Shown one piece after another: positions 42,956 through 51,514 of a DNA stretch of 64,000 nt. The notes beneath the pieces are model-generated. The model was not told the origin of the DNA, did no database searches, and worked only from the letters and a program-made list of their open reading frames with translations. A program made the position numbers and the translations under genes. Each line of letters begins with the position of its first letter. The stretch's first letter is position 1. This DNA is from Streptomyces luteolus (GTDB taxonomy: Bacteria; Actinomycetota; Actinomycetes; Streptomycetales; Streptomycetaceae). The stretch covers positions 62,001 to 126,000 of the forward strand of contig NZ_JASCIS010000001.1 of NCBI RefSeq assembly GCF_029968015.1, given 5' to 3'.

Positions 42956-43725
42956 TCGTCGTGCAGGTGCCCGTTGGACGCCGCCGCGTTGCCGCTGTGC
43001 GGGCCGGGCGTGCCGTCGAGCCCGGTGAAGCCGCCGCCCGCCTCGGTCACCACGATCGCGGTGGCCGCCATGTCCCACAGCGACAGCTCCGGCTCCGCGC
43101 AGATGTCGACCGAACCCTCGGCGACCATCATGTACGGCCAGAAGTCGCCGTACCCGCGCGTGCGCCAGCAGGCCCGCGTCAGGTCCAGGAAGCCGTCGAG
43201 GCGGCCCTGCTCCTCCCAGCCGCTCAGCGAGGAGTACGCGAAGGAGGCGTCGGAGACGCGGGACACGTTCGAGACCCGCAGCTTCGTGGCGGAGGTCAGG
43301 CTGCGACCGGTGTACGCGCCCGAGCCCTTCGCCGCCCACCAGCGCCGGCCGAGCGCGGGGGCGGAGACGACGCCGACCACCGGCTGGTAGCCGCCCTCGC
43401 CCGCCTCCATCAGGGAGATCAGGGTGGCCCACACGGGCACCCCGCGTACGTAGTTCTTCGTGCCGTCGATCGGGTCGATCACCCAGCGGCGCGGGCCCGT
43501 GCCCTCGATGCCGTACTCCTCGCCGAGGATCGCGTCGCGCGGGCGGGCGCGCTGGAGCTGGCTGCGGATGAGCTCCTCGGCCGCCTTGTCCGCCTCGCTG
43601 ACCGGCGTCATGTCCGGCTTGGTCTCGACCTTCAGGTCGAGGGCCTTGAACCGGTCCATGGTCGCGCGGTCCGCCGCGTCGGCGAGGACATGGGCGAGAC
43701 GCAGATCATCGAGATAGTCGGGCAT
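42925..43725 (-). CDS. hisN: Histidinol-phosphatase, inositol-monophosphatase type
   Basis: 266 residues. Metal-site motifs: GEEYG near residue 68, [15 protein letters not shown] near 80 and the second motif ELSLWDMAA near 213, all standard for the Li-sensitive IMPase family. The Streptomyces enzyme of this neighbourhood is known as HisN and dephosphorylates histidinol phosphate in histidine synthesis. On the minus strand the -10 box TACTGT ends six bases before ATG 43725 and no ribosome site is seen, so the mRNA is probably leaderless. Its 3' end has been multiplied into a 27-bp array. Confidence 0.92.
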   Translation of the reverse strand: MPDYLDDLRLAHVLADAADRATMDRFKALDLKVETKPDMTPVSEADKAAEELIRSQLQRARPRDAILGEEYGIEGTGPRRWVIDPIDGTKNYVRGVPVWATLISLMEAGEGGYQPVVGVVSAPALGRRWWAAKGSGAYTGRSLTSATKLRVSNVSRVSDASFAYSSLSGWEEQGRLDGFLDLTRACWRTRGYGDFWPYMMVAEGSVDICAEPELSLWDMAATAIVVTEAGGGFTGLDGTPGPHSGNAAASNGHLHDELLGYLNQRY

Positions 43726-43952
43726 GAGCGAACAGTATCGATCGCGCCCGAGCTGGACCACATGGCCCTCGCTCCCTCCCGGCGAGCGGGACGCGCCACC
43801 TCGTACCCGCCGTGCGTGAACTGTCGGTGCGCCGCGCTCCGTGCCCTCCCTCCGGACCTGCCCGCGAACCCTTGACAGCGCGTGAGGCCGCGTCAACTCT
43901 GCAGAGGAAGCCGCAACCTACGCCGGGGCGCCGCCCCGCCGGGGAGGCAACG

Positions 43953-44555
43953 ATGCCGGCAGCGCGGGAGTCCCTGCTCGACGCGGCCCGCACGTCCCTT
44001 GCGCGACGTCCGTGGTCGACGGTGCGCATGGTCGACGTCGCCGCGCTCGCCGGGGTGTCCCGGCAGACCCTCTACAACGAGTTCGGCGGCAAGGACGGAC
44101 TGGCCCGGTCGCTGGTGCGCCGCGAGACCGACCGGTATCTGGCCGGTGCCGAACGGGCCCTCGCCGAGGGCGGGTTGCCCGCCGCCGCCGACTGGACCGT
44201 GACCAGGGCACGCGAGAACGCGCTGCTCAGAGCCGTGCTCACCGGATGCTGGACGGAAGGACTGCCCGCTCCTGCGCCCACCGCGGCCCCCTCCACCTCA
44301 CCGGTCCCGGCCCAGCGCCGTGCCGACGGGCCGCTGCCCACACCCGCCGAGGTCATCGCCCTCGTACGGGACCGCGCGGTCGCCGTGCTCGCCCCCGCGA
44401 CGTCCACCGCCGGAGCCCGCGCCACGCTGGCCAGGGACTGCGAGGTCGCCCTCCGCCTGGCCCTGTCGTGCCTGCTCGCGCCCGCGGGGGACGGCGGCAC
44501 GGCAGGACTCGTACGGGAAGCGGTCGCGCCGATTCCGTACGGGGCGGGGCGGTGA
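43953..44555 (+). CDS. TetR-family regulator
   Basis: 200 residues. The N-terminal helix-turn-helix reads WSTVRMVDVAALAGVSRQTL then YNEFGGKDGLA (residues ~20-52); the C-terminal ligand domain has a Pro/Ala/Thr-rich insertion near residues 100-128. GGAGG precedes ATG 43953. A TTGACA element lies at 43872. It is convergent with a SugE-like SMR pump gene, a plausible target, but I found no operator. It is unrelated in detail to the two TetR proteins of the deiminase cluster. Confidence 0.88.
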   Translation: MPAARESLLDAARTSLARRPWSTVRMVDVAALAGVSRQTLYNEFGGKDGLARSLVRRETDRYLAGAERALAEGGLPAAADWTVTRARENALLRAVLTGCWTEGLPAPAPTAAPSTSPVPAQRRADGPLPTPAEVIALVRDRAVAVLAPATSTAGARATLARDCEVALRLALSCLLAPAGDGGTAGLVREAVAPIPYGAGR

Positions 44556-44634
44556 GGGTCGGTGGGACGGCGTGCGGTGAGACGGGTTGCGGCGAGACGG
44601 GTCGCGGTGAGAGGCGGGGCGGTGAGCCGCTCGC
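44544..44634 (+). repeat. GCGGTGAGACGGG repeats at the tetR end
   Basis: Imperfect copies of GCGGTGAGACGGGTT run from the stop codon (GGGCGGTGA, 44547-44555) to the end of the convergent SMR gene. Several copies contain the same GGTGA that forms the stop. Confidence 0.65.
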
Positions 44635-44958
44635 TCAGTGGGCTCCGCCGGAGAGCTGGAGCCCGATGACGCCCACGATGACCAGGGTGATCGAGACCAG
44701 CTTCAGCGTGGAGACCACATCCCCGAGGAAGACCATGCCGTAGATCGCCGTGCCCGCCGCGCCGATGCCGGTCCACACCGCGTATGCCGGGCCCACGTCG
44801 AGCCGCTTGAGCGCGAGCGTCAGCAGGCCGAAGCTGCTCAGCGCGAACGCGGCGAAGGAGACGGTGGGCCAGAGCCGGGTGAACCCGTGCGAGAGCTTGA
44901 GGCAGACGGCGAAGCCGGTCTCCAGGATTCCGGCGACGATGACCAGCAGCCACGCCAT
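44635..44958 (-). CDS. SMR-family exporter, SugE/Gdx-like
   Basis: 107 residues, four membrane helices. The membrane-embedded Glu is in VAGILETGFAV at about residue 13, and AYAVWTGIGAAGTAIYG near 58 is the typical SMR segment and closer to SugE (Gdx, guanidinium exporter) than to EmrE. It probably acts as a dual-topology homodimer. An AGGAGGCTC site precedes ATG 44958. I looked for a guanidine riboswitch upstream and saw none, so guanidinium as substrate is only suggested by sequence resemblance. Confidence 0.87.
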   Translation of the reverse strand: MAWLLVIVAGILETGFAVCLKLSHGFTRLWPTVSFAAFALSSFGLLTLALKRLDVGPAYAVWTGIGAAGTAIYGMVFLGDVVSTLKLVSITLVIVGVIGLQLSGGAH

Positions 44959-45116
44959 GGTTGAGAGCCTCCTGCGCCTTGGTGTCCCGGTGAACCGGTG
45001 AACCGTGTTCCGCGAACCATGGCCCGGTGTCCGGTTGGTCCGGTCACGGGCCGGGGTGTCCGGCTCGGTGTGATTATGCCTGCACCGTTCGGCCCACGGG
45101 GCGCACCACGGCGAGG

Positions 45117-46127
45117 TCAGTCGCCCTCGCGCCGCTCCCGGGTGGCGAGCAGCCGGCGCAGCGAGTACAGCCTGGCCGGGTCGGCGTGCCCCTCCGCCAC
45201 CCAGGCATCGAGCGCGCAGTCCTGCTCGTCGTGGCTGCAGGCGCGCGGGCACTCGGCCGTGCCCGGCTCCAGGTCGGGGAAGGCGTGGATGACACGGGAC
45301 GGGTCGACGTGGTGCAGCCCGAAGGAGCGCACGCCCGGGGTGTCGATCACCCAGCCCTCGGCGTCCGTCAGGGGCAGCGCGAGCGCCGATGTCGTCGTGT
45401 GCCGGCCGCGTCCCGTGACGGCGTTGACATGGCCCGTCGTACGCCGACGGTCCTTCGGCACCAGGGCGTTGACGAGCGTCGTCTTGCCCACGCCCGAGTG
45501 ACCGACGAACGCCGTGACGTGCCCGTCGAGCAACTCCCGCACCCGGTCGGCCGCTTCGCCGTCGGCCAGCTCCTCACGGCTGGTCACGACGTACGGGAAG
45601 TCCAGGGCGCCGTAGGCCTCCAGGAGTTCGTCGGCCGGGGCGAGGTCGGACTTGGTGAGGACGAGGAGGGGTTCGAGCCCCGCGTCGTACGCCGCGACCA
45701 GGCAGCGGTCGATCAGGCGGGGGCGCGGCTCGGGGTCGGCGAGGGCGGTGACGATGGCGAGCTGGTCGGCGTTGGCGACGACGACGCGTTCGTACGGGTC
45801 GTCGTCGTCCGCCGTGCGGCGCAGGACCGAGCTGCGCTTCTCGATGCGCACGACGCGGGCCAGTGTGTCCTTCCTGCCGGACAGGTCCCCGACGACCGCG
45901 ACCCGGTCACCCACGACCGCCGCTTTGCGGCCCAGCTCGCGGGCCTTCATGGCCATCACGATCCGGTCCTCGACGAGGCAGGTCAGGCGCCCCCGGTCCA
46001 CGGTGAGGACCATGCCCTCGGCGGCGTCCTCGTGCTTGGGCCTGATGTGGGTGCGGGGGCGGTTCCCCTTGCGGTTGGGGCGGACCCGGATGTCGTCCTC
46101 GTCGGGGTTCTTGCCGTAGCGGCGCAT
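45117..46127 (-). CDS. rsgA: Ribosome small-subunit GTPase RsgA
   Basis: 336 residues with the circularly permuted GTPase order: G4 TKSD near residue 158, G1 GHSGVGKTT near 211, G3 DTPG near 262. An OB domain precedes it and a zinc module follows, CPRACSHDEQDC near 290. RsgA checks maturation of the 30S subunit. The start at ATG 46127 is nine bases after the aroA stop, so the two form an operon. The end of the protein is basic. This pair is conserved next to sigR in Streptomyces. Confidence 0.95.
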   Translation of the reverse strand: MRRYGKNPDEDDIRVRPNRKGNRPRTHIRPKHEDAAEGMVLTVDRGRLTCLVEDRIVMAMKARELGRKAAVVGDRVAVVGDLSGRKDTLARVVRIEKRSSVLRRTADDDDPYERVVVANADQLAIVTALADPEPRPRLIDRCLVAAYDAGLEPLLVLTKSDLAPADELLEAYGALDFPYVVTSREELADGEAADRVRELLDGHVTAFVGHSGVGKTTLVNALVPKDRRRTTGHVNAVTGRGRHTTTSALALPLTDAEGWVIDTPGVRSFGLHHVDPSRVIHAFPDLEPGTAECPRACSHDEQDCALDAWVAEGHADPARLYSLRRLLATRERREGD

Positions 46128-46136
46128 CGCGGTGCC

Positions 46137-47468
46137 TTATCCCTGCTGGTTCCCGAGCTTCTCCAACATGCCCGTCCACATGTCGGGGAAGTCCGGCAGG
46201 GTCTTCGCCGTCGTCGCGACGTTCTCGATCTGCACGCCCTCGACCGCGAGCCCGATCACCGAGCCCGCCGTCGCCATGCGGTGGTCGTCGTACGTGTGGA
46301 AGGTGCCGCCGTGCAGTGCGCGGGGGCGGATGTGCAGGCCGTCGGCGGTCTCCGTGACGTCACCGCCCAGGCCGTTGATCTCCTGGGTGAGGGCGGCAAG
46401 GCGGTCCGTCTCGTGCAGCCGCAGGTGGGCCACGCCGCGCAGCGTCGACGGGCCGTCGGCCAGGGCGGCGACGGCGGCGATCACCGGGGTGAGCTCGCCG
46501 ACCTCGCTCAGGTCCACGTCGATACCGTGGATCTTGCCGGAGCCGGTGAACTCCAGGCCCCTCTCGGTCAGTTCGCAGCTGCCGCCCATCTCCGTGAAGA
46601 TCTCGCGCAGCTGGTCGCCGGGCTGGGTGGTGCGCTCCGGCCAGTCGGGGATCGTGACGCGGCCGCCGGTGACCAGGGCCGCCGCGAGGAACGGCTGGGC
46701 GTTGGACAGGTCCGGCTCGATCGTCAGATCGCGGCCGCGCAGCGGGCCCGGGGCGACCTTCCACACGTCCTTCTCGCCGCCCGACTCCGGCTCCTCCACC
46801 TGGGCGCCGACCTCACGCAGCATGTCGACCGTCATCCGGATGTGCGCCATGGACGGCAGGCTGCTGCCGACGTGGCGCACCTCCACGCCGTCCTCGAAGC
46901 GCGGCGCCGACAGCAGCAGCGCGCTGACGAACTGGGAGGACGAGGACGCGTCGATCTCGACCCGGCCGCCCTTCAGGGCACCGGTGCCGTGCACGGTCAG
47001 GGGGAGGGCGCCGCGCCCTTCGTCGTCGATCTCCGCGCCGAGTGCGCGCAGGGCGTCGATCACGCCGTGCAGCGGGCGCTCGTACGACCTCGGGTCGCCG
47101 TCGAAGCGCACCGGGCCGTCGGCGAGCGCCGCGACCGGGGGCATGAAGCGCATGACCGTGCCCGCGTTGCCGACGTCCACCGTGGCCGGGGCGCGCAGGG
47201 CGGCGGGCAGCACGCGCCAGGCCTCGGCGCCGTCCGGACCCGTCTTTTCCTCGATGCCGACGCCGAGGGCGCGCAGCGCGGCGGCCATCAGGAGGGTGTC
47301 GCGGGAGCGCAGCGGGCGGCGCAGGACGCCCTGCTCGGCGGCGAGGGCGGCCAGCACGAGGGCGCGGTTGGTGACCGATTTGGAACCGGGCACGTGGACC
47401 GTCGCGTCGACGGCTCCGCTCGCGGTCGGGGCGGGCCAGAGGGCGGTGTGCGCGGGATTCTCGGTCAT
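46137..47468 (-). CDS. aroA: EPSP synthase
   Basis: 443 residues. [17 protein letters not shown] near residue 27, [13 protein letters not shown] near 98, the [12 protein letters not shown] region near 173 and [10 protein letters not shown] near 357 mark 5-enolpyruvylshikimate-3-phosphate synthase, the sixth step of the shikimate pathway. ATG 47468 is taken as the start: the minus-strand -10 box TAAAGT (47480-47475) ends six bases before it and no ribosome site exists, typical of a leaderless gene. The alternative GTG at 47474 falls next to the -10 box. rsgA follows in the same transcript. Confidence 0.96.
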   Translation of the reverse strand: MTENPAHTALWPAPTASGAVDATVHVPGSKSVTNRALVLAALAAEQGVLRRPLRSRDTLLMAAALRALGVGIEEKTGPDGAEAWRVLPAALRAPATVDVGNAGTVMRFMPPVAALADGPVRFDGDPRSYERPLHGVIDALRALGAEIDDEGRGALPLTVHGTGALKGGRVEIDASSSSQFVSALLLSAPRFEDGVEVRHVGSSLPSMAHIRMTVDMLREVGAQVEEPESGGEKDVWKVAPGPLRGRDLTIEPDLSNAQPFLAAALVTGGRVTIPDWPERTTQPGDQLREIFTEMGGSCELTERGLEFTGSGKIHGIDVDLSEVGELTPVIAAVAALADGPSTLRGVAHLRLHETDRLAALTQEINGLGGDVTETADGLHIRPRALHGGTFHTYDDHRMATAGSVIGLAVEGVQIENVATTAKTLPDFPDMWTGMLEKLGNQQG

Positions 47469-47508
47469 GCCCACACTTTAATCGCTGCGCCCGCGCCCGG
47501 ATTTTGCC

Positions 47509-47527
47509 TGTGGATAACTGTGGATGA
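47509..47527. promoter_or_regulatory. Two DnaA-box-like sites upstream of aroA
   Basis: TGTGGATAA (47509-47517, complement TTATCCACA, a perfect consensus box) and TGTGGATGA (47519-47527), ten bases apart, one helical turn. They lie 30-50 bases upstream of the aroA -10 box, between aroA and the M50 protease gene. Confidence 0.55.
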
Positions 47528-47579
47528 CTCTCGCTCGCTCGCCGTGGGCCGTAACGCCCTTGGGGCGTCGGGGCGGGTC

Positions 47580-48302
47580 TCACAGCCCGAGCAGCCACCG
47601 TCCGCCGCCGAGCAGCGAGCACACCGAGACCGCGTGGAACAGGAACAGCCACAGTCCGGCCGGTACATGCGTGAGCCGCGAGAGCTGATCGGCGTCCGAG
47701 TCCGGCGCCCCGCCGTGGCGCCGCTTGCCCTGCAGCTCGAAGGCCGGGCGTACGCCGCCGAGCAGCAGGAACCAGACCACCACGTACGCGAACAGCGCCT
47801 GCACATCGGGCGCGGCCAGCCAGGAGATCAGCACGAACGCGCCACCGGTGAGGATCACCGTGAGGGCCCCGTAGGCGTTGCGGATCATCACGAGGAGGGC
47901 GAGGAGCAGGGCCGTCGCCAGCCAGAGCAGCAGCGTGATGTGGTTCGCGGCGAGCAGCCAGGCGCCGCCGAGCCCGAGCAGCGGCGGGGCGGTGTAGCCC
48001 GCGGCCGCGGTCAGGATCATGCCGATGCCGGTGGGCTTGCCGCGGCTGACGGTCAGGCCCGAGGTGTCGCTGTGCAGCCGGATGCCGTCGAGTTTGCGGC
48101 CGGTGAGCAGCGCGACCAGACCGTGCCCGCCCTCGTGCGCGATGGTGATGGCGTTCCGGCTGAGCCGCCAGAGGCCGTGCGGGACGACCGCGGCGAGTGC
48201 GACCACCGCGGTGGCGATCACCAGCCACAGGTCCGGGTCCGGCTGGCTGCCGAAGACGCGGTCCCACAGGTCCGCCACGGCAGTGGCTGAGGTGATGTGC
48301 AT
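47580..48302 (-). CDS. M50-type membrane metalloprotease
   Basis: 240 residues and about six membrane helices. The zinc motif HEGGH lies at the start of a helix near residue 56 (ITIAHEGGHGLVALL), the pattern of the M50B-like peptidase family. No second Asp ligand motif is obvious. Substrates are unknown; site-2 proteases cut membrane-bound anti-sigma factors, but there is no such partner nearby. ATG 48302 is chosen as it is the start of the conserved region; a GGGAGCC lies about 11 bases before it. Confidence 0.82.
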   Translation of the reverse strand: MHITSATAVADLWDRVFGSQPDPDLWLVIATAVVALAAVVPHGLWRLSRNAITIAHEGGHGLVALLTGRKLDGIRLHSDTSGLTVSRGKPTGIGMILTAAAGYTAPPLLGLGGAWLLAANHITLLLWLATALLLALLVMIRNAYGALTVILTGGAFVLISWLAAPDVQALFAYVVVWFLLLGGVRPAFELQGKRRHGGAPDSDADQLSRLTHVPAGLWLFLFHAVSVCSLLGGGRWLLGL

Positions 48303-48425
48303 GCGCGGAACAGGCTCCCGTCTCCGTACGACGATCTGGCAGTGTGGCACGTATGTGCGGACGCTGTCTGAGACGCCTGCGGAGCAGCTGCCGTTCCTGA
48401 CAGCGGGCATCCAGGTCGACGTGGT

Positions 48426-49289
48426 TCAGGGCGCCGGCGGCTCCGAGGCGACGGCCTCTGCCCGCATACCCATCACGACCACGGTGACGACACAGAACGC
48501 GATGAGCGTCTCCGCCCAGAGGAAGGCGATGTAGTCGAGCAGGGAGCCGATGGGCGGAGTGCCGGGAGCCGTGTTGCGGAAGGCGGCCAACGCGAAGAGC
48601 GTGGCGGCCATCCAGCCGAGGGCGGGCCAGGTCAGGCCCTTGCCGCGGCTGACGAGGAACCAGGTGCCGATGAGCACGGCGAGGGCGAGTGCCCACATCG
48701 CGGCCATCATGAACACGGCGAAGACGAGAACGCTGCTGGAGCGGGCCAGGTCGACGGAGAACACCGCGACGTCGTCCGCCTCGGACGCCTCGACCAGGGC
48801 CGAGAACAGCGCGTCGTTGTTGGACAGCGTCATGTGGACGGGGACGGCCTCGCCGCCCTGTACGGCACCGAACTCGAGGACCGCCGCGTAGGCGTCGAAC
48901 GGGTAGTCCGTGATCGATCCGCCGGTCAGCGTGACGGGTACGTCCACGGTCGCGATCCGGCTGTGCGCGGGGAAGGTGAGATCGGTGCGGATCGAGGGCG
49001 AGGTCTGCAGCGTGAGGGTCCGTGCGGGCGAGATGCCGCCCGCCTCCCCCAGGCTTCCGCGCGGGGTGACCATGACCCGCAGGACCAGCTCCCTGCCCGC
49101 GGCGTCGACGCGCTGGACCGATGCGTCGACGTCCACCCGGTCGGGAGCCGAACTGCCCGCGCGGTACCGGGTGTCCAGGTCCTGCCGCTCACCGAACTGC
49201 AGCCAGACCCCGACGGTCGCCGCCGCCGCCACGGCCAGCAGGACCAGCCCCGCGAGCAGCAGGCCGCGGGGCCGGTGGAGGAGTCGCAT
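48426..49289 (-). CDS. DUF4436-family membrane protein
   Basis: 287 residues. One N-terminal membrane segment (residues ~8-28), an exported beta-rich domain of ~150 residues (PARTLTLQTSPSIRTDLTFP; DYPFDAYAAVLEF) and three C-terminal membrane helices (for example LVFAVFMMAAMWALALAVL near 188). This is the layout of the actinobacterial DUF4436 family, whose function is unknown. AAGGA lies 11 bases before ATG 49289; the GTG at 49298 is too close to it. It shares the direction of the downstream M50 gene and lies 29 bp after the first deiminase gene. Confidence 0.8.
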   Translation of the reverse strand: MRLLHRPRGLLLAGLVLLAVAAAATVGVWLQFGERQDLDTRYRAGSSAPDRVDVDASVQRVDAAGRELVLRVMVTPRGSLGEAGGISPARTLTLQTSPSIRTDLTFPAHSRIATVDVPVTLTGGSITDYPFDAYAAVLEFGAVQGGEAVPVHMTLSNNDALFSALVEASEADDVAVFSVDLARSSSVLVFAVFMMAAMWALALAVLIGTWFLVSRGKGLTWPALGWMAATLFALAAFRNTAPGTPPIGSLLDYIAFLWAETLIAFCVVTVVVMGMRAEAVASEPPAP

Positions 49290-49318
49290 CGCGACCACGG
49301 TCCTTCGCCGGGAGCGGG

Positions 49319-50479
49319 TCAGTCGACCGGCTTGCCGGGCTGATCGTGGGTGGCGCAGTGGATGCCGCCACCGCCGGAGGCGATCGTGTCGATCTGGATC
49401 TGCACGATGTCGCGGTCGGGGAAGTGCTCCTGAAGGATGCTGCGGGCGCGCTTGTCGCCCTTCCGGTCACCGAACTTGGGCAGGAACACGGAGTCGTTGG
49501 CGACGTAGAAGTTGGCGTACGTCGAGACGAAGTCGTCGCCCTCGCCGGTGATCTCGTACAGGTCGGGCTGCGGCAGGTCGATCACCTCGAAGGGGCGTCC
49601 CTTGGCGTCGGTCGCCTTGCCCAGTACGGCGTTCGCCTGGTCCGCCGAGCGTGACCAGGAGTCGGCGGGCGTGTCGGGGTGCGCCCTGTCCAGGAGGACC
49701 ACGCCGGGTGCGACGAAACGTACGAGGCTGTCCACGTGGGCGTCGGTGATGTCCTGACCGCGCACGCCCGCCAGCCAGATGACCTTCTGCATGCCCAGGG
49801 TCTTCTTGAGCTCGGCCTCGATCTGGTCCCGGCTCTTTCCGCGGTTGCGGTTGTCGTTGACGATCGAGCTCTCGGTGATGAGCAGGGTGCCTTCGCCGTC
49901 GGTCTCGAAGGAGCCGCCCTCGGAGACCAGGGGCGCCTTGCGGCGCGGGATGCCGTACTCGGCCAGGAGGGTGCGGCCCACCCGGGCGTCGTTGGTGTGC
50001 TCCTGCTTGTTGCCCCAGCCGTTGAAGTTGAAGTCGACGCCGACGATCTCGCCGCCGTCCTCCACGAACACCGGCACGGTGTCGCGGGCCCACAGGTCGT
50101 CGACGGCCAGCGGGATCACCTCGACGTCGCGCCCGCACGCCTTCTGGGCGGCCTTCTGCTGGTCGGGCCTGGCCATCATCACGACGTATTCGTACTCCGC
50201 GATGGCGCGGGCGATCCGCGCGATGTCCTCGCGTACGTACGGGAGGTCCTCCGCCCACACCGAGTCCAGGGCGGGCCACGACATGAAGGTGCGTGCGTGG
50301 CTCTCCCACTCGGCTCCCATGCGCAGTCCCTCGGCCGACGTGTTCTCTTCGCCGGTCGCGGCGCCCGCGAGATCGTCGCCGGGTCCGCAGGCCGAGGCGC
50401 CCAGGATCACCGCGCCGATGCCTGCGATGGCCCGAAGCGCCGAGCGGCGGGAGGGGAGGTAGGGGTGGGGGAGGGACAC
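49319..50479 (-). CDS. Agmatine/peptidyl-arginine deiminase, Tat lipoprotein
   Basis: 386 residues. The signal has SRRSALRAIAG (twin arginines) and a lipobox LGASAC near residue 31, so a folded lipoprotein outside the membrane is expected. The guanidino-modifying fold shows DDLWARDTVPVF near 126, SEGGSFETDGEGTL near 188, ITDAHVDSLVRF near 240 and the catalytic Cys in GGGGIHCATHDQP near 375. Members hydrolyse agmatine to N-carbamoylputrescine, or deiminate C-terminal arginine of peptides (Porphyromonas type); which applies is not clear. GTG 50479 has GGAG seven bases ahead. Its promoter (50610-50638) carries the TetR operator of this cluster. Confidence 0.87.
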   Translation of the reverse strand: MSLPHPYLPSRRSALRAIAGIGAVILGASACGPGDDLAGAATGEENTSAEGLRMGAEWESHARTFMSWPALDSVWAEDLPYVREDIARIARAIAEYEYVVMMARPDQQKAAQKACGRDVEVIPLAVDDLWARDTVPVFVEDGGEIVGVDFNFNGWGNKQEHTNDARVGRTLLAEYGIPRRKAPLVSEGGSFETDGEGTLLITESSIVNDNRNRGKSRDQIEAELKKTLGMQKVIWLAGVRGQDITDAHVDSLVRFVAPGVVLLDRAHPDTPADSWSRSADQANAVLGKATDAKGRPFEVIDLPQPDLYEITGEGDDFVSTYANFYVANDSVFLPKFGDRKGDKRARSILQEHFPDRDIVQIQIDTIASGGGGIHCATHDQPGKPVD

Positions 50480-50609
50480 GAGTGAACTCCGATCATCGTG
50501 ATGGGGATCAAGCTATCCGTCGGCATGGCCGGACGCCCGGTGAGAGCGGGGGCGCGGACGGGCGTGACACGTGAAGGGCGAGACGCGGGCAGAGCCGCTC
50601 GCTGCGTCG

Positions 50610-50638
50610 ACTGTGACACGAACTGAAAATTCAGTCAA
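50610..50638 (-). promoter_or_regulatory. Operator/promoter 1 of the deiminase cluster
   Basis: On the minus strand: -35 TTGACT (50638-50633), 17 bases, -10 CACAGT (50615-50610). The inverted repeat TGACTGAA-TT-TTCAGTTC (50637-50620; two mismatches in the outer half) overlaps the -35 box. Transcription would start near 50603 and reach the first deiminase with a leader of about 125 bases. Confidence 0.82.
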
Positions 50639-50645
50639 AGAGTGG

Positions 50646-50699
50646 TGCGTCTTAGGCGGTGCGTCTCAGGCTGCGTGTCTCAGGTTGCGTGTCTCAGGT
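50646..50699 (-). repeat. 14-bp repeat containing the tetR stop
   Basis: TGCGTGTCTCAGGT at 50686-50699 is the end of the minus-strand tetR gene; copies at 50672-50685 (identical, with the stop codon within it), 50660-50671 and 50646-50659 follow beyond it. Another gene end multiplied past its stop. Confidence 0.85.
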
Positions 50700-51297
50700 G
50701 CGCCAGTTCCACCGCGACGGCCTCGCGCAGGAGCTCGCGGGCGTGCGGCAGGGGCAGGATCCCGCCGAGCCACCGGGTGCTGAGGCCCTCCAGGGTCGCG
50801 GTGAGGCGCTCCGCGGCTGCCGTCAGGGCGGTCGGCGGTGCGTTTCCGTGGCTGCGGCCGAGCGTCTCGACGAGTGCGTCGATCCAGCACAGCCGCGCGT
50901 CCGACAGCGCGGTGCGCAGCTCCGGGTCGAAGACCGCGGTGGCGCACAACTCGCCCCAGGCCGTGCTGTTCTCGCGCACTTCGGCGCGGTCCTGGAGCTC
51001 AAGGAGGAGCGCGCGCTCCAGCTCTCGCCGGGGGCTGCGGGGTGGCCTGGCGGCCCGTACGCGACCGGTGGCGACCTCCGTCCGGGCCTGGTCGGCGGTG
51101 TAGCGCTGGGCTCGGTCGCTGATGAGCTCCAGGGTCCGGCGCAGGATGTCCGCACGGCCCTTGAAGTGGTAGTAGACGAGCGCCGTGGACACGCCCGCGT
51201 CGGCGGCGATGTCCGCCACGCGAAGCCCGCGGACCCCGCGCCGGGCGATGACGCCGGCCGCCGCTTCCAGGATGGCCGCCCTTCGGTCGGTCCCCAT
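50680..51297 (-). CDS. TetR regulator A of the deiminase cluster
   Basis: 205 residues. The helix-turn-helix VRGLRVADIAADAGVSTALV then YYHFKGRADIL lies at residues ~22-55, followed by a helical ligand domain. It is a close paralogue of the TetR at 53517, with long identical stretches in the DNA-binding part, so both probably read the same operator, TGACTGAA-NN-TTCAGTCA. One such site (51371-51388) lies 75-90 bases upstream of its start, between it and the kinase gene, so autoregulation is likely. The C-terminal family resembles the BetI-like TetR_C group, which often senses small cationic metabolites. Confidence 0.88.
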   Translation of the reverse strand: MGTDRRAAILEAAAGVIARRGVRGLRVADIAADAGVSTALVYYHFKGRADILRRTLELISDRAQRYTADQARTEVATGRVRAARPPRSPRRELERALLLELQDRAEVRENSTAWGELCATAVFDPELRTALSDARLCWIDALVETLGRSHGNAPPTALTAAAERLTATLEGLSTRWLGGILPLPHARELLREAVAVELAHLRHAT

Positions 51298-51369
51298 GTT
51301 GTTTCCCGTTCCCCCGCTCCGGAATGGCCGTGCGCCCGGCTCCGTCTCCGGTGACGGTACGGCACGGCA

Positions 51370-51397
51370 TTGACTGAATTTTCAGTTAGCGTACTAT
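51370..51397 (+). promoter_or_regulatory. Operator/promoter 2 of the deiminase cluster
   Basis: -35 TTGACT (51370-51375), 16 bases, -10 TACTAT (51392-51397). The inverted repeat TGACTGAA-TT-TTCAGTTA (51371-51388) covers the -35 box and spacer. It should control the kinase gene to the right and perhaps the divergent tetR gene. Confidence 0.82.
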
Positions 51398-51514
51398 CGC
51401 TGCGGGGGCCCGCAGCCCTCGCGTGCGGGTGCGGGTGCGGGTGCGGAACCCGACCTCCCCGTGACCGGCCCCTCGCACCGAAACCCGGCACCCTCTCGCC
51501 GAAAGAGCCCTCGC

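Noticed and set aside
44959..45116. Guanidine riboswitch before the SugE-like gene
   Set aside because: No paired ACGR-loop hairpins of the mini-ykkC type or ykkC core motifs; only two GGTTCACC repeats.
51322..51350. Sigma-R-like promoter GGAAT-N18-GTC before the kinase gene
   Set aside because: The -10 element lacks the final T of GTT, and a better promoter with an operator lies just downstream.
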